Assembly (NCBI RefSeq): GCF_000178995.1
Contig: NZ_ADVZ01000004.1
Span: 248,001-312,000 of the forward strand
Direction of reading: 5' to 3'
DNA: 64,000 nt
Source of the DNA: Afipia sp. 1NLS2
GTDB lineage: Bacteria > Pseudomonadota > Alphaproteobacteria > Rhizobiales > Xanthobacteraceae
Each line of letters starts with the position of its first letter. The stretch's first letter is position 1. Made by a program: the position numbers and the translations under genes. Under the pieces are notes generated by a model. The model ran no database searches. It was given only the letters and a program-made list of their open reading frames with translations, and had not been told where the DNA came from. Of the stretch, positions 13,763 through 23,597 are shown one piece after another.

Positions 13763-16501
13763 ATGCAATCACCCCCGAGAGGGATGATGGCAGAACGCAT
13801 TTCATATCATGGTGACAGCCTCGCCGCGCCCGAGATCGCTGATGCGATCGAGCGCGCCGTCAAGCCACAGCAGCGCAGCCCGATTTTCTGGCTGATCGTC
13901 AGCGGCGTCGTCCTCGTGGCCGCGATCGTGCTTGGCACGGCTTTGACCATCAATAATTTTCGCGATCGTACGCTGGCGAGCAGCAAGCGCGATCTGGAAA
14001 ATACGCTGCAGCTTCTGACGCGCCATTTCGATCAGCAATTGCAGGACTGGCAGGTGATCCAGGAGGATGCGGTTGCCCAGGCTCGCTCGCTCGAAGCCAA
14101 GTCGCCCAGGGAATTTCTGCGGACGATTTCCAGCGAGGATTTTCACCAGAAGCTCGCGACCAAGATTCGCTCGATGCCGTATGTCGGCGCAGTGAACTTC
14201 TTTGGTGCGGATGGCCAGTTGATCAATTCCTCCGAAACCTGGCCGGTCCCTAACCTTAGCGTCGCCGACCGAAAGCACTTCAAGGAATTGAAGTTCGGTC
14301 CGCCTTCGCTCAAGCTGGTCGTGAATCCCGTCCATAGTCGTGTCACCGGCACATGGACCACGATCTTCGCGCGTAAGCTGGTTTCGCCGAAGGGCGAATT
14401 CCTTGGCATGGTCAGCCGTGGCGTCGAGCCTGCGCGGTTCGAGTCGTTCTTCGCGTCACTTTCGCTGGGGTCAGATGCAGCGATCTCCATGTTCCATGAA
14501 GATGGGACGATGATCGCGCGCTATCCGCATGTCGAATCGATGATCGGCAAGAATTTCAAGAGCGGACCGCTATTCGAGGGTGTCTTGAAAGTTACCGATC
14601 ACGGCTCGCTGATGATAACGAGCCCGGTCACCGGCCAGCAGCAGATCGGCTCGATACGGAAGCTCCAGGATTTTCCGATTGTCATGATCGCCACCAGGAC
14701 CGTGGATTCGGCGCTGGCGGATTGGCACGAGCAGACCCGTGTCCTGGTCCTGATTGCGCTCGCAGCGTCAATCGCGGTGGCCCTGATCGTTCTGTTCATC
14801 GTCCGGCGATTTATCTCCCAGCACAATGCTGCCCAGCAACGATTGATGCTGGAGAAGAAGCGTCTCGATACGGCGGTCAACAACCTCAAGCAGGGTCTGT
14901 TGTTGTTCGATGCCAATCACCGGCTGGTGATTTTCAATCGCCGGTATATGGAGATGTTCGGCCTGCCGAATGACTCCATCAAGCCCGGCTATAGCCTGCG
15001 CGAGATCATGGCGCTTCGGAAGAAGCATGGAATGTTCGACGGGGATATCGACGCCTATTGCGTCAAGGTGTTCAAGCTGGTGTCGACCAATGGCACGCTC
15101 ACGATCAATATTCCGGACGGGCGCGTGATTCATACGGCGCTCCAGTCGATCTCCGGCGGCGGCTGGGTTTTGACGCTGGAAGACATCACGGAGCGGCAGC
15201 GCGCGGAAGATCGTATCGCCCATATGGCGCGTTATGACGCACTGACTGATCTGCCGAACCGTACGATGTTCCGCGATCATCTCGATAAAATGTTGAAGAA
15301 GGAAGAAAACCTCGCGGTTCTTTCGATCGATATCGACGAGTTCAAACAGGTCAACGACACGCTGGGTCATTTTGTCGGCGACGAATTGCTGGTGTCGATT
15401 GCGAATCGTCTCAGCGGCTGCATGGAGCGGGACGATATCGTCGCGCGCCTTGGCGGAGACGAGTTTGCCATTATCCGGCATGGCGTTCAGGAACGCTCGG
15501 AGCTCATTCCGCTGATCGAGCGGGTTCATGCCGCGATCCGGGTGCCTTACGATTGCACCGGGCATCATCTCAATGCGGATGCGAGCATCGGCATTGCGAT
15601 GTCGCCATGCGATGGCTCCGAGCTTGAAGGCTTGCTCCGAAATGCCGACCTTGCGCTTTATGCCGCGAAGGGCAGCGGGCGGCGGACTTATCGTTTCTTT
15701 GAGCCTGAAATGAAGGTCCGGGCGCAGAAGCGGCACGATATGGAAATGGAAATCCGCAACGCGCTTTTCCATCAGCAGTTCGAAGTCCACTATCAGCCGT
15801 TCATCGACGTCAAGACCCGGAAGATCCTCGGCTGCGAGGCACTGGTGCGCTGGCGTCATCCGCGCCATGGTCTGGTGTCGCCGGCCGACTTCATTCCGAT
15901 CGCGGAGGAAACCGGCCTGATCGACCAGCTCGGCTCATGGGTGTTGAAGACGGCGTGCCATGCGGCTGCGAACTGGCCGGACGATATCCGCCTTGCGGTG
16001 AACGTGTCGCCGGTGCAGTTCAAGGGTCATACGCTGGCGCTCAACGTCGCAAGCGCGCTTGGCTCATCCGGGTTGCCTGCAAACCGGCTCGAGCTCGAGA
16101 TCACCGAAGCCGTGCTGATCCGCGACGATGAGGAGGCGCTGGCGATTCTTCATGAGTTGCGCGGTCTCGGCGTGCGCATCGCACTCGACGATTTCGGCAC
16201 CGGCTACTCGTCGCTTCGCTATTTGCAGCTTTTCCCGTTCAACAAGATCAAGATCGACCGCTGCTTCATCCAGAATATCACCGAGCCCGAGGGGGCTTCG
16301 CATATCGTGAAGGCGGTGGTCGACATCGCCGCCGCCCGCAATATGACGACGACTGCGGAAGGTGTGGAGACGGCGGAGCAGTTGGCGGTGCTGAGAAAAC
16401 TTGGCTGCGACCAGATGCAGGGCTTTTTCTTCAGCCCGGCTTTGACCGAAGAAAAGCTGAGCCGGCTGGTGCTGCCCGCTCAGTTCGCCGAAGCGAATTG
16501 A
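13763..16501 (+). CDS. Membrane-bound PAS-GGDEF-EAL cyclic-di-GMP protein
   Basis: A 912-residue signalling protein. A first helix (about 37-58) and a second (about 330-350) bracket a periplasmic Cache-like sensor domain. A PAS domain (about 370-475), GGDEF domain (RLGGDEFAI intact) and EAL domain (GCEALVRW intact, DDFGTGYSS present) follow. Both the diguanylate cyclase and phosphodiesterase motifs look complete, so it could be bifunctional. The start is uncertain between ATG 13763 and ATG 13784/13787. It has no obvious link to its neighbours. Confidence 0.88.
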   Translation: MQSPPRGMMAERISYHGDSLAAPEIADAIERAVKPQQRSPIFWLIVSGVVLVAAIVLGTALTINNFRDRTLASSKRDLENTLQLLTRHFDQQLQDWQVIQEDAVAQARSLEAKSPREFLRTISSEDFHQKLATKIRSMPYVGAVNFFGADGQLINSSETWPVPNLSVADRKHFKELKFGPPSLKLVVNPVHSRVTGTWTTIFARKLVSPKGEFLGMVSRGVEPARFESFFASLSLGSDAAISMFHEDGTMIARYPHVESMIGKNFKSGPLFEGVLKVTDHGSLMITSPVTGQQQIGSIRKLQDFPIVMIATRTVDSALADWHEQTRVLVLIALAASIAVALIVLFIVRRFISQHNAAQQRLMLEKKRLDTAVNNLKQGLLLFDANHRLVIFNRRYMEMFGLPNDSIKPGYSLREIMALRKKHGMFDGDIDAYCVKVFKLVSTNGTLTINIPDGRVIHTALQSISGGGWVLTLEDITERQRAEDRIAHMARYDALTDLPNRTMFRDHLDKMLKKEENLAVLSIDIDEFKQVNDTLGHFVGDELLVSIANRLSGCMERDDIVARLGGDEFAIIRHGVQERSELIPLIERVHAAIRVPYDCTGHHLNADASIGIAMSPCDGSELEGLLRNADLALYAAKGSGRRTYRFFEPEMKVRAQKRHDMEMEIRNALFHQQFEVHYQPFIDVKTRKILGCEALVRWRHPRHGLVSPADFIPIAEETGLIDQLGSWVLKTACHAAANWPDDIRLAVNVSPVQFKGHTLALNVASALGSSGLPANRLELEITEAVLIRDDEEALAILHELRGLGVRIALDDFGTGYSSLRYLQLFPFNKIKIDRCFIQNITEPEGASHIVKAVVDIAAARNMTTTAEGVETAEQLAVLRKLGCDQMQGFFFSPALTEEKLSRLVLPAQFAEAN

Positions 16502-16516
16502 GGCAAGGCGCGCCCG

Positions 16517-17242
16517 TCACGGGCGGCCGGGGCCGATCATCGTCATCAAATTGCGATGGAGCTGAAGCGCCGAGGCACGAAAGCCGGGCAGGCGAGGCAG
16601 TACTTCGCCGGGCAGGCGGGCAGCCCCTTCTTCGCCGAGCGCCTTGATGAGGCTGGCCCTGTAAGCCGGAATCTGGCCCCAGTCATCGACCGTCGAAGGC
16701 TCGATTTCGCAGTGATACTGAAAGCCATAGGCGTGCTTGCCCCATCGCATGGCCTGCACCGCGCAGAGAGAGCTCGATGCAAGGACCGTGGCGCCTGCGG
16801 GTGGCTCGGAGACTTCCGCGCCATGCCAGTGGAAACTGTCGACGGTCTGCGGAAAGCCCGTCAGAGTGGGGTCTGACATTCCGTCCCGCGTCAGCGTCAC
16901 GGGCGCGAGTCCGACCTCCGGGACGGGCATCTTGCCGACCTTGCCGCCAAGCGCCGACGCCAGCAGCTGATGGCCAAGGCAGATACCGAGATAGGGCTTT
17001 CCAATCTCGACAACCCAGCGGCGGATCGCGGCCTTTTCCTGCACGAGCCAGGGAAAGCGATCTTCCTGCCAGACATCCTGCGGGCCGCCCATCACCACCA
17101 GAAGATCGAAGTTATCGAACGAGGGAATGGGTTCGCCTTCGTCGATCTCGATGGTGGTCGGATGATAGCCGTCCTCGCGCCAGAACTGGCGGAAGATACC
17201 CGGGTGTTCGATAGCGAGGTGCTGAAAAACAAGAATGCGCAT
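16517..17242 (-). CDS. Class I glutamine amidotransferase-like protein
   Basis: A 241-residue GMP-synthase-type amidotransferase domain. The nucleophile is in YLGICLGHQLLA and the His/Glu pair in FQYHCEIEP. The start at 17242 gives MRILVFQ, typical for the family; a longer upstream extension looks spurious. Such stand-alone proteins may hydrolyse gamma-glutamyl compounds (PuuD-like) or supply ammonia to a partner. No synthase partner is adjacent, so the substrate is unknown. It is convergent with the GGDEF-EAL gene. Confidence 0.82.
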   Translation of the reverse strand: MRILVFQHLAIEHPGIFRQFWREDGYHPTTIEIDEGEPIPSFDNFDLLVVMGGPQDVWQEDRFPWLVQEKAAIRRWVVEIGKPYLGICLGHQLLASALGGKVGKMPVPEVGLAPVTLTRDGMSDPTLTGFPQTVDSFHWHGAEVSEPPAGATVLASSSLCAVQAMRWGKHAYGFQYHCEIEPSTVDDWGQIPAYRASLIKALGEEGAARLPGEVLPRLPGFRASALQLHRNLMTMIGPGRP

Positions 17243-17388
17243 GATGGAATGGGTGCGGAAGGGACTTGCCGTCGTAAGGTGCCGGAACCTATCCGATTGC
17301 ATTCGGCGAGTCATCCGCGGAGCCGTCTGATATCCGATTGCACTTTATTTGCGTGGGACTAGAGCCGGTGTAACCTGTTGCAGGAGCC

Positions 17389-18480
17389 TTGCGGGATTTT
17401 CGGTGGTTTCAGGTGCGTGACCTTGAGCAACAACAGCAGCGCGCGCTGCTCGACAACATTCCCGACATGGCGTGGCTGAAGGATCGCGATTCCCGCTATC
17501 TGGCCGTCAATTCGGCCTATCTTTCGATCATCGGGCTGCGGGAAGACGAAGTGATCGGGAAGACGCCATACGATATCTGGCCGTCCGATCTTGCCGACAT
17601 TTACATGCAGACCGACCGGGCCGTGGTAAAAAGCGGACGGCGGCGACGTTATGAAGAAAGCCGCTCCGATCCCGATGGTCGCGTCTTGTGGTTCGAAACC
17701 ATCAAATCGCCGATCCGCGATAATAATGGGCACATCATCGGCACCGTCGGGATTTCGCGCGACATTTCCGAACGCAAGGCGGCGGCCGATGAACTGATCC
17801 GCTCGCGCGCGCAGTTGCGCGAACTGTCCTCCTTTCTACAATCGGTGCGGGAGGAGGAGCAGGCCAGGATTTCGCGTGAGCTGCATGACGAGCTGGGCCA
17901 GACCCTGACCGCGCTGAAGATCGAGTTGATCTGGCTGCGCGAACGGCTCGTGTCGCAGGACGTGCTTCAGGCGCGCGTCGACCGGCTGGTGTCGATCGTG
18001 GACCGTTCGGTGACCGACCTGCGTCGCATCGCGGTCAATTTGCGGCCGATGATTCTGGACGAATTGGGTCTGGTCGCGGCGATGAAATGGCTTACGCAGA
18101 ACTCCGCCGAACTCGGCGGTCTTGATATCTCGCTGTCGTTCGACAAGGAGAATGTCAGCTACGACAGCGCGGTTTCGACCGCCGCATTTCGTATCGTGCA
18201 GGAGGCGTTGACCAACGTGATGCGTCACGGCAAGGCGAAGCGCGCGAGCGTCGTCGTTTCCCATGAAGGGAAAGAATTGCATATCGAGATCACCGACAAT
18301 GGACGCGGGATCGATCAGGGTGCCCCTCAACTCAACAAGCTCGGGCTTGTCGGCATGCGTGAGCGGGCCCGGGCGCTCGGCGGGGCCGTCGTCATCAGCG
18401 ACAATCCGCAGGGCGGCACGATTGTATCCGTCCGTTTGCCATTGAATGATCCGGCCTTGCAGGACAAACTGCCGTCATGA
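17389..18480 (+). CDS. Soluble PAS sensor histidine kinase, NarL/DegS (HisKA_3) type
   Basis: A 363-residue protein without membrane helices: a PAS domain (about 12-130), the phosphoacceptor helix RELHDELGQTL (about 165) and an HATPase_c domain (EALTNVMRHGK, DNGRGI, GLVGMRERA). The TTG at 17389 is the first usable start but is only two bases after AGGAG, so the N-terminus is uncertain. It overlaps the response regulator by four bases, so the two form a pair. The signal is probably a cytoplasmic ligand or redox state. Confidence 0.87.
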   Translation: MRDFRWFQVRDLEQQQQRALLDNIPDMAWLKDRDSRYLAVNSAYLSIIGLREDEVIGKTPYDIWPSDLADIYMQTDRAVVKSGRRRRYEESRSDPDGRVLWFETIKSPIRDNNGHIIGTVGISRDISERKAAADELIRSRAQLRELSSFLQSVREEEQARISRELHDELGQTLTALKIELIWLRERLVSQDVLQARVDRLVSIVDRSVTDLRRIAVNLRPMILDELGLVAAMKWLTQNSAELGGLDISLSFDKENVSYDSAVSTAAFRIVQEALTNVMRHGKAKRASVVVSHEGKELHIEITDNGRGIDQGAPQLNKLGLVGMRERARALGGAVVISDNPQGGTIVSVRLPLNDPALQDKLPS

Positions 18481-19109
18481 TCCGACTTGTACTCGCCGAC
18501 GACCATGCGATCTTCCGCGAGGGCCTGAAACAAATTCTGGCCGAGCACGACGATCTTGCGATCGTCGGTGAAGCCACCAACGGCCAGGAGCTTCTCGCTC
18601 TGTTGTCGTCGCCCTGCGACGTCGTCCTGCTCGATTTGTCGATGCCGGGGCGCAGCGGCATTGCGCTATTGACCGACGTGGTCGCGAAGATCGGCAGCGG
18701 CCGGGTGATCGTGCTCAGCATGCACGACGAGCATCAATATGTGATCGAATCTCTCAAGGCGGGGGCAGCCGGTTACGTCACCAAGAACAGCGCCAGCCAG
18801 CAATTGATTCAGGCGATCCGCAAGGTCGCGAACGATGAGATGTTCATCAGCGCCACGGCGGCGCAGTCGGCGGCCCTGAAAGTGCAGCCCGAGGATGAGC
18901 CGCACCGCCGCCTCACACCGCGTGAGCGAGAGATTTTCGATCTGCTGGTCGACGGCCGCAAGATTTCCGACATCGCGCGCAAGCTCGACCTCAGCGTCAA
19001 GACGGTGAGCACGCACAAGACCAACATCCTGCTCAAATTCGATGCCGCGACGGTGGTGGATCTCGTCCACTACGCCATGCGCCATGGCCTGGGGCCGGGT
19101 CCCGTCTAG
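18477..19109 (+). CDS. NarL/FixJ-family response regulator
   Basis: A 210-residue protein with a receiver domain (DDH near the N-terminus, phosphorylatable Asp in VVLLDLSMPG, Lys in YVTKNS) and a LuxR-type helix-turn-helix (LTPREREIFDLLVDG, VKTVSTHKTNILLK). ATGA overlap with the kinase gene shows coupled translation. The amidohydrolase operon begins 151 bases downstream and is a plausible target, but no direct evidence of binding was found. Confidence 0.9.
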   Translation: MIRLVLADDHAIFREGLKQILAEHDDLAIVGEATNGQELLALLSSPCDVVLLDLSMPGRSGIALLTDVVAKIGSGRVIVLSMHDEHQYVIESLKAGAAGYVTKNSASQQLIQAIRKVANDEMFISATAAQSAALKVQPEDEPHRRLTPREREIFDLLVDGRKISDIARKLDLSVKTVSTHKTNILLKFDAATVVDLVHYAMRHGLGPGPV

Positions 19110-19260
19110 GAAAATTCCTAGACCCGCTTAGGACACCGCCGATTACCGTCAGGGCGGCGGCCCGCTAACGTCATGGTTAGCAAGATGCCAACGAATCCAC
19201 GGATCCGCACAGGCACGGCAAAAGCCGGAAAACCGGCGTTTCATAGGGAGCGCGACCAAC

Positions 19261-20574
19261 ATGGATATGATTATCCGCAGGGTCCGGATCGAAGACGATA
19301 AGCCGCTCGTCGATATCGGAATCAAGGACGGCCGAATCGCGGCCATTGAGGAACAACTCGACCGAACCGGAACCGAGGAAATCGATGCGGAAGGCCGCGT
19401 TGCGCTGCCCGGTTTCATCGAGGCCCATCTGCACCTCGAAAAAGCATTTCTCCACCGCCGCATGCCGGCGCGTCTCGGCACGCTGGACGAGGCGATCCGC
19501 GTCACCGGCATCCTGAAATCCAAGCAGGAGCGTAAGGACGTGCTGGAGCGCTCGCGCAAGGTGCTGGACATGGCGATCACGAGCGGCACGACGCTGATCC
19601 GCGCGCATCCGGATGTCGATCCGATCCAAAACCTGATCGGTGTCGAGACGGCGGTTGAACTGCGCGAGGAATATCGCGATCTGATCGATCTGCAGATCGT
19701 CGCTTTCCCGCAGGAGGGTATCCTCAAGACGCCCGGCGTCGTCGAATTGATGGAGAAGGCGATTGCACTCGGCGCCGATGTAGTCGGCGGCTGCCCCTAT
19801 AACGAGATTTCCTGGGAAGACACCAAGAAGCACATCGACACGGTGTTCGCGATGGCGATCAAGCATGACCTGCCGGTCGACATGCATGCCGACTTCTCGG
19901 ACGATGCGACCGACCAGCGCTTCATGTCGGCGGAATACATTGCCCGTAAGACCATCGAGACCGGCTATCAGGGCCGTGTCGCGCTGGGCCATGTGACGAG
20001 CCCCGGTTCGCTCGAACCGGAAAAGCTGAAGCCGCTGATCGATCTGCTGCGCGAAGCCGACATCACCATCGTCACCCTGCCGGCGACCGATGTTTATCTC
20101 GGTGGCCGCAAGGATGTGGTGAATCAGCGCCGCGGCCTTACGCCGGTGCGCGCCTTGCGGGCAGGCGGCGTCAACGTCGCCTATGCATCGAACAATGTGC
20201 GCAACGCCTTCACGCCGTTCGGCAAGGCAGACCCGCTGGTGATCGGCAACATGCTCGCGCACCTGATCCAGTTCGGCACGCCGGACCATCAGGCGGAAAT
20301 CCTGAAGATGAGCACGACCGACGCTGCCCGCGCGGTCGGCATCGGCAAGGATTATGGCCTCGCCGTCGGCAAGCCCGCGGATCTGATGATCCTCGACACG
20401 CAGGTCGTTGCCGATGCGCTTCTCGACATCCCGGCGCGTTCCTGGGTGTTCAAGCGCGGCCGCGTCGCCGCGATGACAAAGCTCGATACCAAGATCTGCC
20501 GCACTTGCGGTCACGCCCATGCGGAGCCGCACGCTCACGCCAAAACCAAGAAGACGGCTTCAGCAACACACTAA
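19261..20574 (+). CDS. Amidohydrolase, cytosine-deaminase-like, with altered metal-site region and His/Cys-rich tail
   Basis: A 437-residue metal-dependent hydrolase. The HxH motif is in EAHLHLEKA, later ligands in MHADFSDD and GHVTS. Where cytosine deaminase/AtzC relatives have an Asp (pattern S-D-N-V-R-D), this protein has ASNNVRNAF, so the usual catalytic or metal-binding Asp appears to be Asn. The C-terminal tail CRTCGHAHAEPHAHAK could bind metal. AGGGAG lies ten bases before the ATG. The expected substrate is a cyclic amide or amidine; its identity is unknown. It is first in an operon with a DUF1097 membrane protein and a gamma-glutamyltransferase-family enzyme. Confidence 0.8.
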   Translation: MDMIIRRVRIEDDKPLVDIGIKDGRIAAIEEQLDRTGTEEIDAEGRVALPGFIEAHLHLEKAFLHRRMPARLGTLDEAIRVTGILKSKQERKDVLERSRKVLDMAITSGTTLIRAHPDVDPIQNLIGVETAVELREEYRDLIDLQIVAFPQEGILKTPGVVELMEKAIALGADVVGGCPYNEISWEDTKKHIDTVFAMAIKHDLPVDMHADFSDDATDQRFMSAEYIARKTIETGYQGRVALGHVTSPGSLEPEKLKPLIDLLREADITIVTLPATDVYLGGRKDVVNQRRGLTPVRALRAGGVNVAYASNNVRNAFTPFGKADPLVIGNMLAHLIQFGTPDHQAEILKMSTTDAARAVGIGKDYGLAVGKPADLMILDTQVVADALLDIPARSWVFKRGRVAAMTKLDTKICRTCGHAHAEPHAHAKTKKTASATH

Positions 20575-20590
20575 TCAGGAGGAACCCAAC

Positions 20591-21133
20591 ATGAACAAGC
20601 TACCAGCCGAAATTGTCGCGTCGCTGCTCGCAGTGACCACCATCTTCATCGCCATGACCTCGTTCCACTTCCCGCCGTGGGCGATCTTCATCACCTGGGC
20701 CGCGACCTTCGCAGCCGGTGGCCCGACGCCGGCGGTGATGAAGAAGTTCTACCCGACCATGGCGATCGGCGGCTTTTTCGCCTGCGCCATCGTGGTGTGC
20801 TTCAAGATCGCCTCGCAGTACTTCACCGGCAACGCCTATATCGCGGCGGAATGCGTGATCCTGTTCACGCTTAACGCAACGATGATGTCGCTGGGACGTA
20901 TTTCGACGTTCAGCTTCATCCCGGGCATGTTCTTCGGCTTCGCGTCATTCTTCGCCACCTATTTTGGCAAGTTCGGCCCGATCCCTGGCGATCCCTATGC
21001 GGCGCTTTTCGCCTCGCTGGCGATGAACGCGCTTGGCCCGATCTATGCGTGGCTCACCGCGACCTTCGGCGCCCACCATCACCATGCTGCGGAGGAACAC
21101 TCTTCCTCCCAAGTCAAGGAAGCCGTGTCGTAA
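20591..21133 (+). CDS. DUF1097-type membrane protein
   Basis: A 180-residue protein with about five hydrophobic helices and a His-rich cytoplasmic or exposed tail (FGAHHHHAAEEH). AGGAGG precedes the ATG at 20591. It resembles DUF1097 membrane proteins, which have no established function; a transport or channel role for the amidohydrolase substrate is a guess from the operon. The His-rich tail echoes the His-rich C-terminus of the preceding amidohydrolase. Confidence 0.7.
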   Translation: MNKLPAEIVASLLAVTTIFIAMTSFHFPPWAIFITWAATFAAGGPTPAVMKKFYPTMAIGGFFACAIVVCFKIASQYFTGNAYIAAECVILFTLNATMMSLGRISTFSFIPGMFFGFASFFATYFGKFGPIPGDPYAALFASLAMNALGPIYAWLTATFGAHHHHAAEEHSSSQVKEAVS

Positions 21134-21161
21134 GCGGCCCGGCAACTGAAAGGATAAGGCA

Positions 21162-22835
21162 ATGACAAGGCTTTCCCAGCAGGCGTTGAAAGCAGACAGC
21201 GCTCGGCGCGTGCCGGGAAGCCCATTGCCGCCATCCTCGACTTCCAATGATCCGCGGTTGGCGCAATCGCGGACCGGAATGGTGACGAGCCCGCACACGC
21301 TTGCGAGCGAAGCAGGCGCCAAAGTCCTCCGCGAGGGCGGTAACGCGATCGAGGCTGCGATTGCGATGGGTGCGGTGATCGCCGTGACCTATCCGCACTT
21401 CTGCGGCATCGGCGGCGACGCGATCTGGATGATCGCGGACGCACAGGGCCGCAACACGGTTCTGCTCGGGTTGGGGCAGGCCGCTGAGAAGCTGCCAAAC
21501 TATAAAGAGCCGATCGCGGCGCGTGGCCCGCAATCGACGGTCGTCAGCGCAGGCGCGGTGGATTCCTGGCGTCAGGCTTACGATTATGCCCGCGAGCATT
21601 GGGCGAGCGATAAAGGTGAAACCAGAAGCTTCGCCTCGCTGCTGGAGCCTGCGATCGTTTATGCGGAGCGCGGTTTTCCGGTCACGGGCTCGCAACTTTT
21701 CTGGACATCCTTCCGTGAAAAGGAACTGGCCAATTGGCCGGGATTTTCCAAACTGTTCCTGCCGGACGGCAAGGCACCGAAGCCCGGTGACCTGTTCGTG
21801 CAGAAAGATCTCGCGCATAGCCTGAAGCAGATCGCGCGGCATGGCGCGCGTGAGTTCTACGAAGGCGAACTGGCCGCGCGCATCGGCAAGGGATTGGAGG
21901 CGGTTGGTTCGCCGCTCACGGCTGCCGATCTCGCGAAAACATTCAGCCGTCAGGAGCAGGCGGTATCGGTGGATTACCGGGATGTGACGCTGCTGGCGCC
22001 ACCGCCGCCGACGCAGGGCATCACCACGCTGGAAATCATGGGCATCCTGAACCGGCTTGGCTTCGCCGGTGTCGAGGAGGGGAGCGCGGAGTATTATCAC
22101 CGCTGCGTCGAAGCGGTGAAGCAGGCTTTCCTCGATCGCGGCGGCATTGCCGACCCGGATTTCGCTGCTGCCGACATCGCGCAGAGGCTTGCGCCGTCGC
22201 GGCTTGAAAGCAAGGCGGCAGCGATCAAGGCGCGGGCGATGCCTTGGCCGCATCTGTTCCGGACCGGCGACACCGTCTACTTTGCCGCGACCGACGCCCA
22301 GGGGCGCAGCGTCAGCATTCTGCAAAGCACCTATTTCGATTGGGGTAGCGGCGTTGTCGCAGGCGACACCGGTGTGCTCTGGCAGAACCGTGGAGCCGCG
22401 TTCAGCATCGATCCGAAGAGCCCGAATGCCATCGCGCCCGGCAAGCGGCCGTTCTACACGCTCAATCCCGGCCTCGCGATGAAGAACGGCAAGCCGCATG
22501 TGCTGTATGGCACGCAGGGCGCGGACGGCCAGCCGCAGACCCTGACGGTGCTGTTGACCCGTCTGCTCGATTACGGCCTCGATCCGCTCACCGCTCTGAT
22601 GCAACCGCGCTTCCTGCTCGGCAAGACGTTTTCCGATAGCCGGGACACGCTGAAGCTGGAAGAAAGCGTCGGTATGGCAACGGCGCAGGAATTATCGGCG
22701 CGCGGCCATGAAACCAGCATGATTTCGGCGAACAGTCCCTTGGGAGGACAGGCCGGAGCCATCGTCATTCATGACGATGGGCTGATGGAGGGTGCGCACG
22801 ATCCGCGCAGCGACGGATTGGCGATCGGCCTCTAG
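21162..22835 (+). CDS. Gamma-glutamyltransferase-family Ntn hydrolase (possible oxamate amidohydrolase)
   Basis: A 557-residue protein with the family start region (TSPHTLASEAGAKVLREGGN, CGIGGDAIWM) and a likely autocleavage Thr at about residue 371 in GDTVYFAATD. No signal peptide is visible, unlike secreted GGTs, so it should act in the cytoplasm. The pattern resembles HpxW-like oxamate amidohydrolases of purine-ring breakdown. Together with the upstream amidohydrolase a nitrogen-heterocycle or amide degradation role is reasonable. Substrate assignment is tentative. Confidence 0.78.
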   Translation: MTRLSQQALKADSARRVPGSPLPPSSTSNDPRLAQSRTGMVTSPHTLASEAGAKVLREGGNAIEAAIAMGAVIAVTYPHFCGIGGDAIWMIADAQGRNTVLLGLGQAAEKLPNYKEPIAARGPQSTVVSAGAVDSWRQAYDYAREHWASDKGETRSFASLLEPAIVYAERGFPVTGSQLFWTSFREKELANWPGFSKLFLPDGKAPKPGDLFVQKDLAHSLKQIARHGAREFYEGELAARIGKGLEAVGSPLTAADLAKTFSRQEQAVSVDYRDVTLLAPPPPTQGITTLEIMGILNRLGFAGVEEGSAEYYHRCVEAVKQAFLDRGGIADPDFAAADIAQRLAPSRLESKAAAIKARAMPWPHLFRTGDTVYFAATDAQGRSVSILQSTYFDWGSGVVAGDTGVLWQNRGAAFSIDPKSPNAIAPGKRPFYTLNPGLAMKNGKPHVLYGTQGADGQPQTLTVLLTRLLDYGLDPLTALMQPRFLLGKTFSDSRDTLKLEESVGMATAQELSARGHETSMISANSPLGGQAGAIVIHDDGLMEGAHDPRSDGLAIGL

Positions 22836-22979
22836 GTCGCGCTGCATCATCACCGAAAGATTGATTCATCCCGCCTTGGTTCTTGCTGCGCGTTGAGCAC
22901 AGCGTGATATAGGTGATGCCGTCGCGGTCGCCTCTCGCGCGGCTGCAGCCAGCTATACAAGCAAGCCAAGGAGAAGAAG

Positions 22980-23375
22980 ATGCGTTGGATCGTTGCTGCT
23001 GTCACTCTTGTTGCCTTTGCAGGCGCCGCTCACGCCGAAGCCGGTGACCCGGCCAAGGGCGAGCAGGCTTTCAAGGTCTGCATGGCCTGTCATGCGGTTG
23101 GCCCCGGAGCCAAGACCAAGGTCGGCCCTGAGCTGAACGGCATCGTCGGCCGCAAGTGGGGTTCGGTCGAGGGCTACAGCTATTCGGCGGACCTCAAAGC
23201 CGGCAATGGCGCGAACAAGGTCTGGGACGAGGCGACGCTCGACGACTATCTGACCAATCCGAAGCACCTCGCGCCGCACGGTAAGATGTCGTTCCCCGGC
23301 ATTTCGCAGGCCGGCAAGCGCGCCGACGTGATCGCGTTCCTCAAGCAATTCGACGCCAGCGGTAACAAGAAGTAA
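22980..23375 (+). CDS. Class I c-type cytochrome (cytochrome c2/c550-like)
   Basis: A 131-residue exported cytochrome with a Sec signal peptide (cleavage near AHA-EA, about residue 20), one haem motif CMACH and a distal Met in GKMSFPG. GGAGAAGAAG is directly before the ATG. It is a typical soluble periplasmic electron carrier and could accept electrons from the Sox system encoded just downstream, passing them to a terminal oxidase. Confidence 0.88.
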   Translation: MRWIVAAVTLVAFAGAAHAEAGDPAKGEQAFKVCMACHAVGPGAKTKVGPELNGIVGRKWGSVEGYSYSADLKAGNGANKVWDEATLDDYLTNPKHLAPHGKMSFPGISQAGKRADVIAFLKQFDASGNKK

Positions 23376-23468
23376 GTCTCTGTTTTCTCAAAAGTGGCTG
23401 GTGGACACGGGTTTCTTTCATTCCGTTCCGCCAGCCATTTTTATTTCGCGGATTAGAACATGAGTTTG

Positions 23469-23560
23469 TCATTCCGGACAGGCTGCCGAAGGCGGACTGA
23501 TCCGGAATCCTGATATGACGGGCGGGATTCGGGATTCGCGATGCTCGCGCCCCGGAATGA
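23469..23560. repeat. Intergenic palindromic repeat element with 9-bp terminal inverted repeats
   Basis: TCATTCCGG at 23469-23477 and CCGGAATGA at 23552-23560 are perfect inverted ends of a 92-bp element with further inner CCGGAAT/ATTC symmetries. It sits between two convergent genes. Such elements are common in Bradyrhizobiaceae genomes. Confidence 0.65.
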
Positions 23561-23597
23561 CGGGAGCAGTCGCTGTGCTTAAGCTCTGCGTGAAAAC

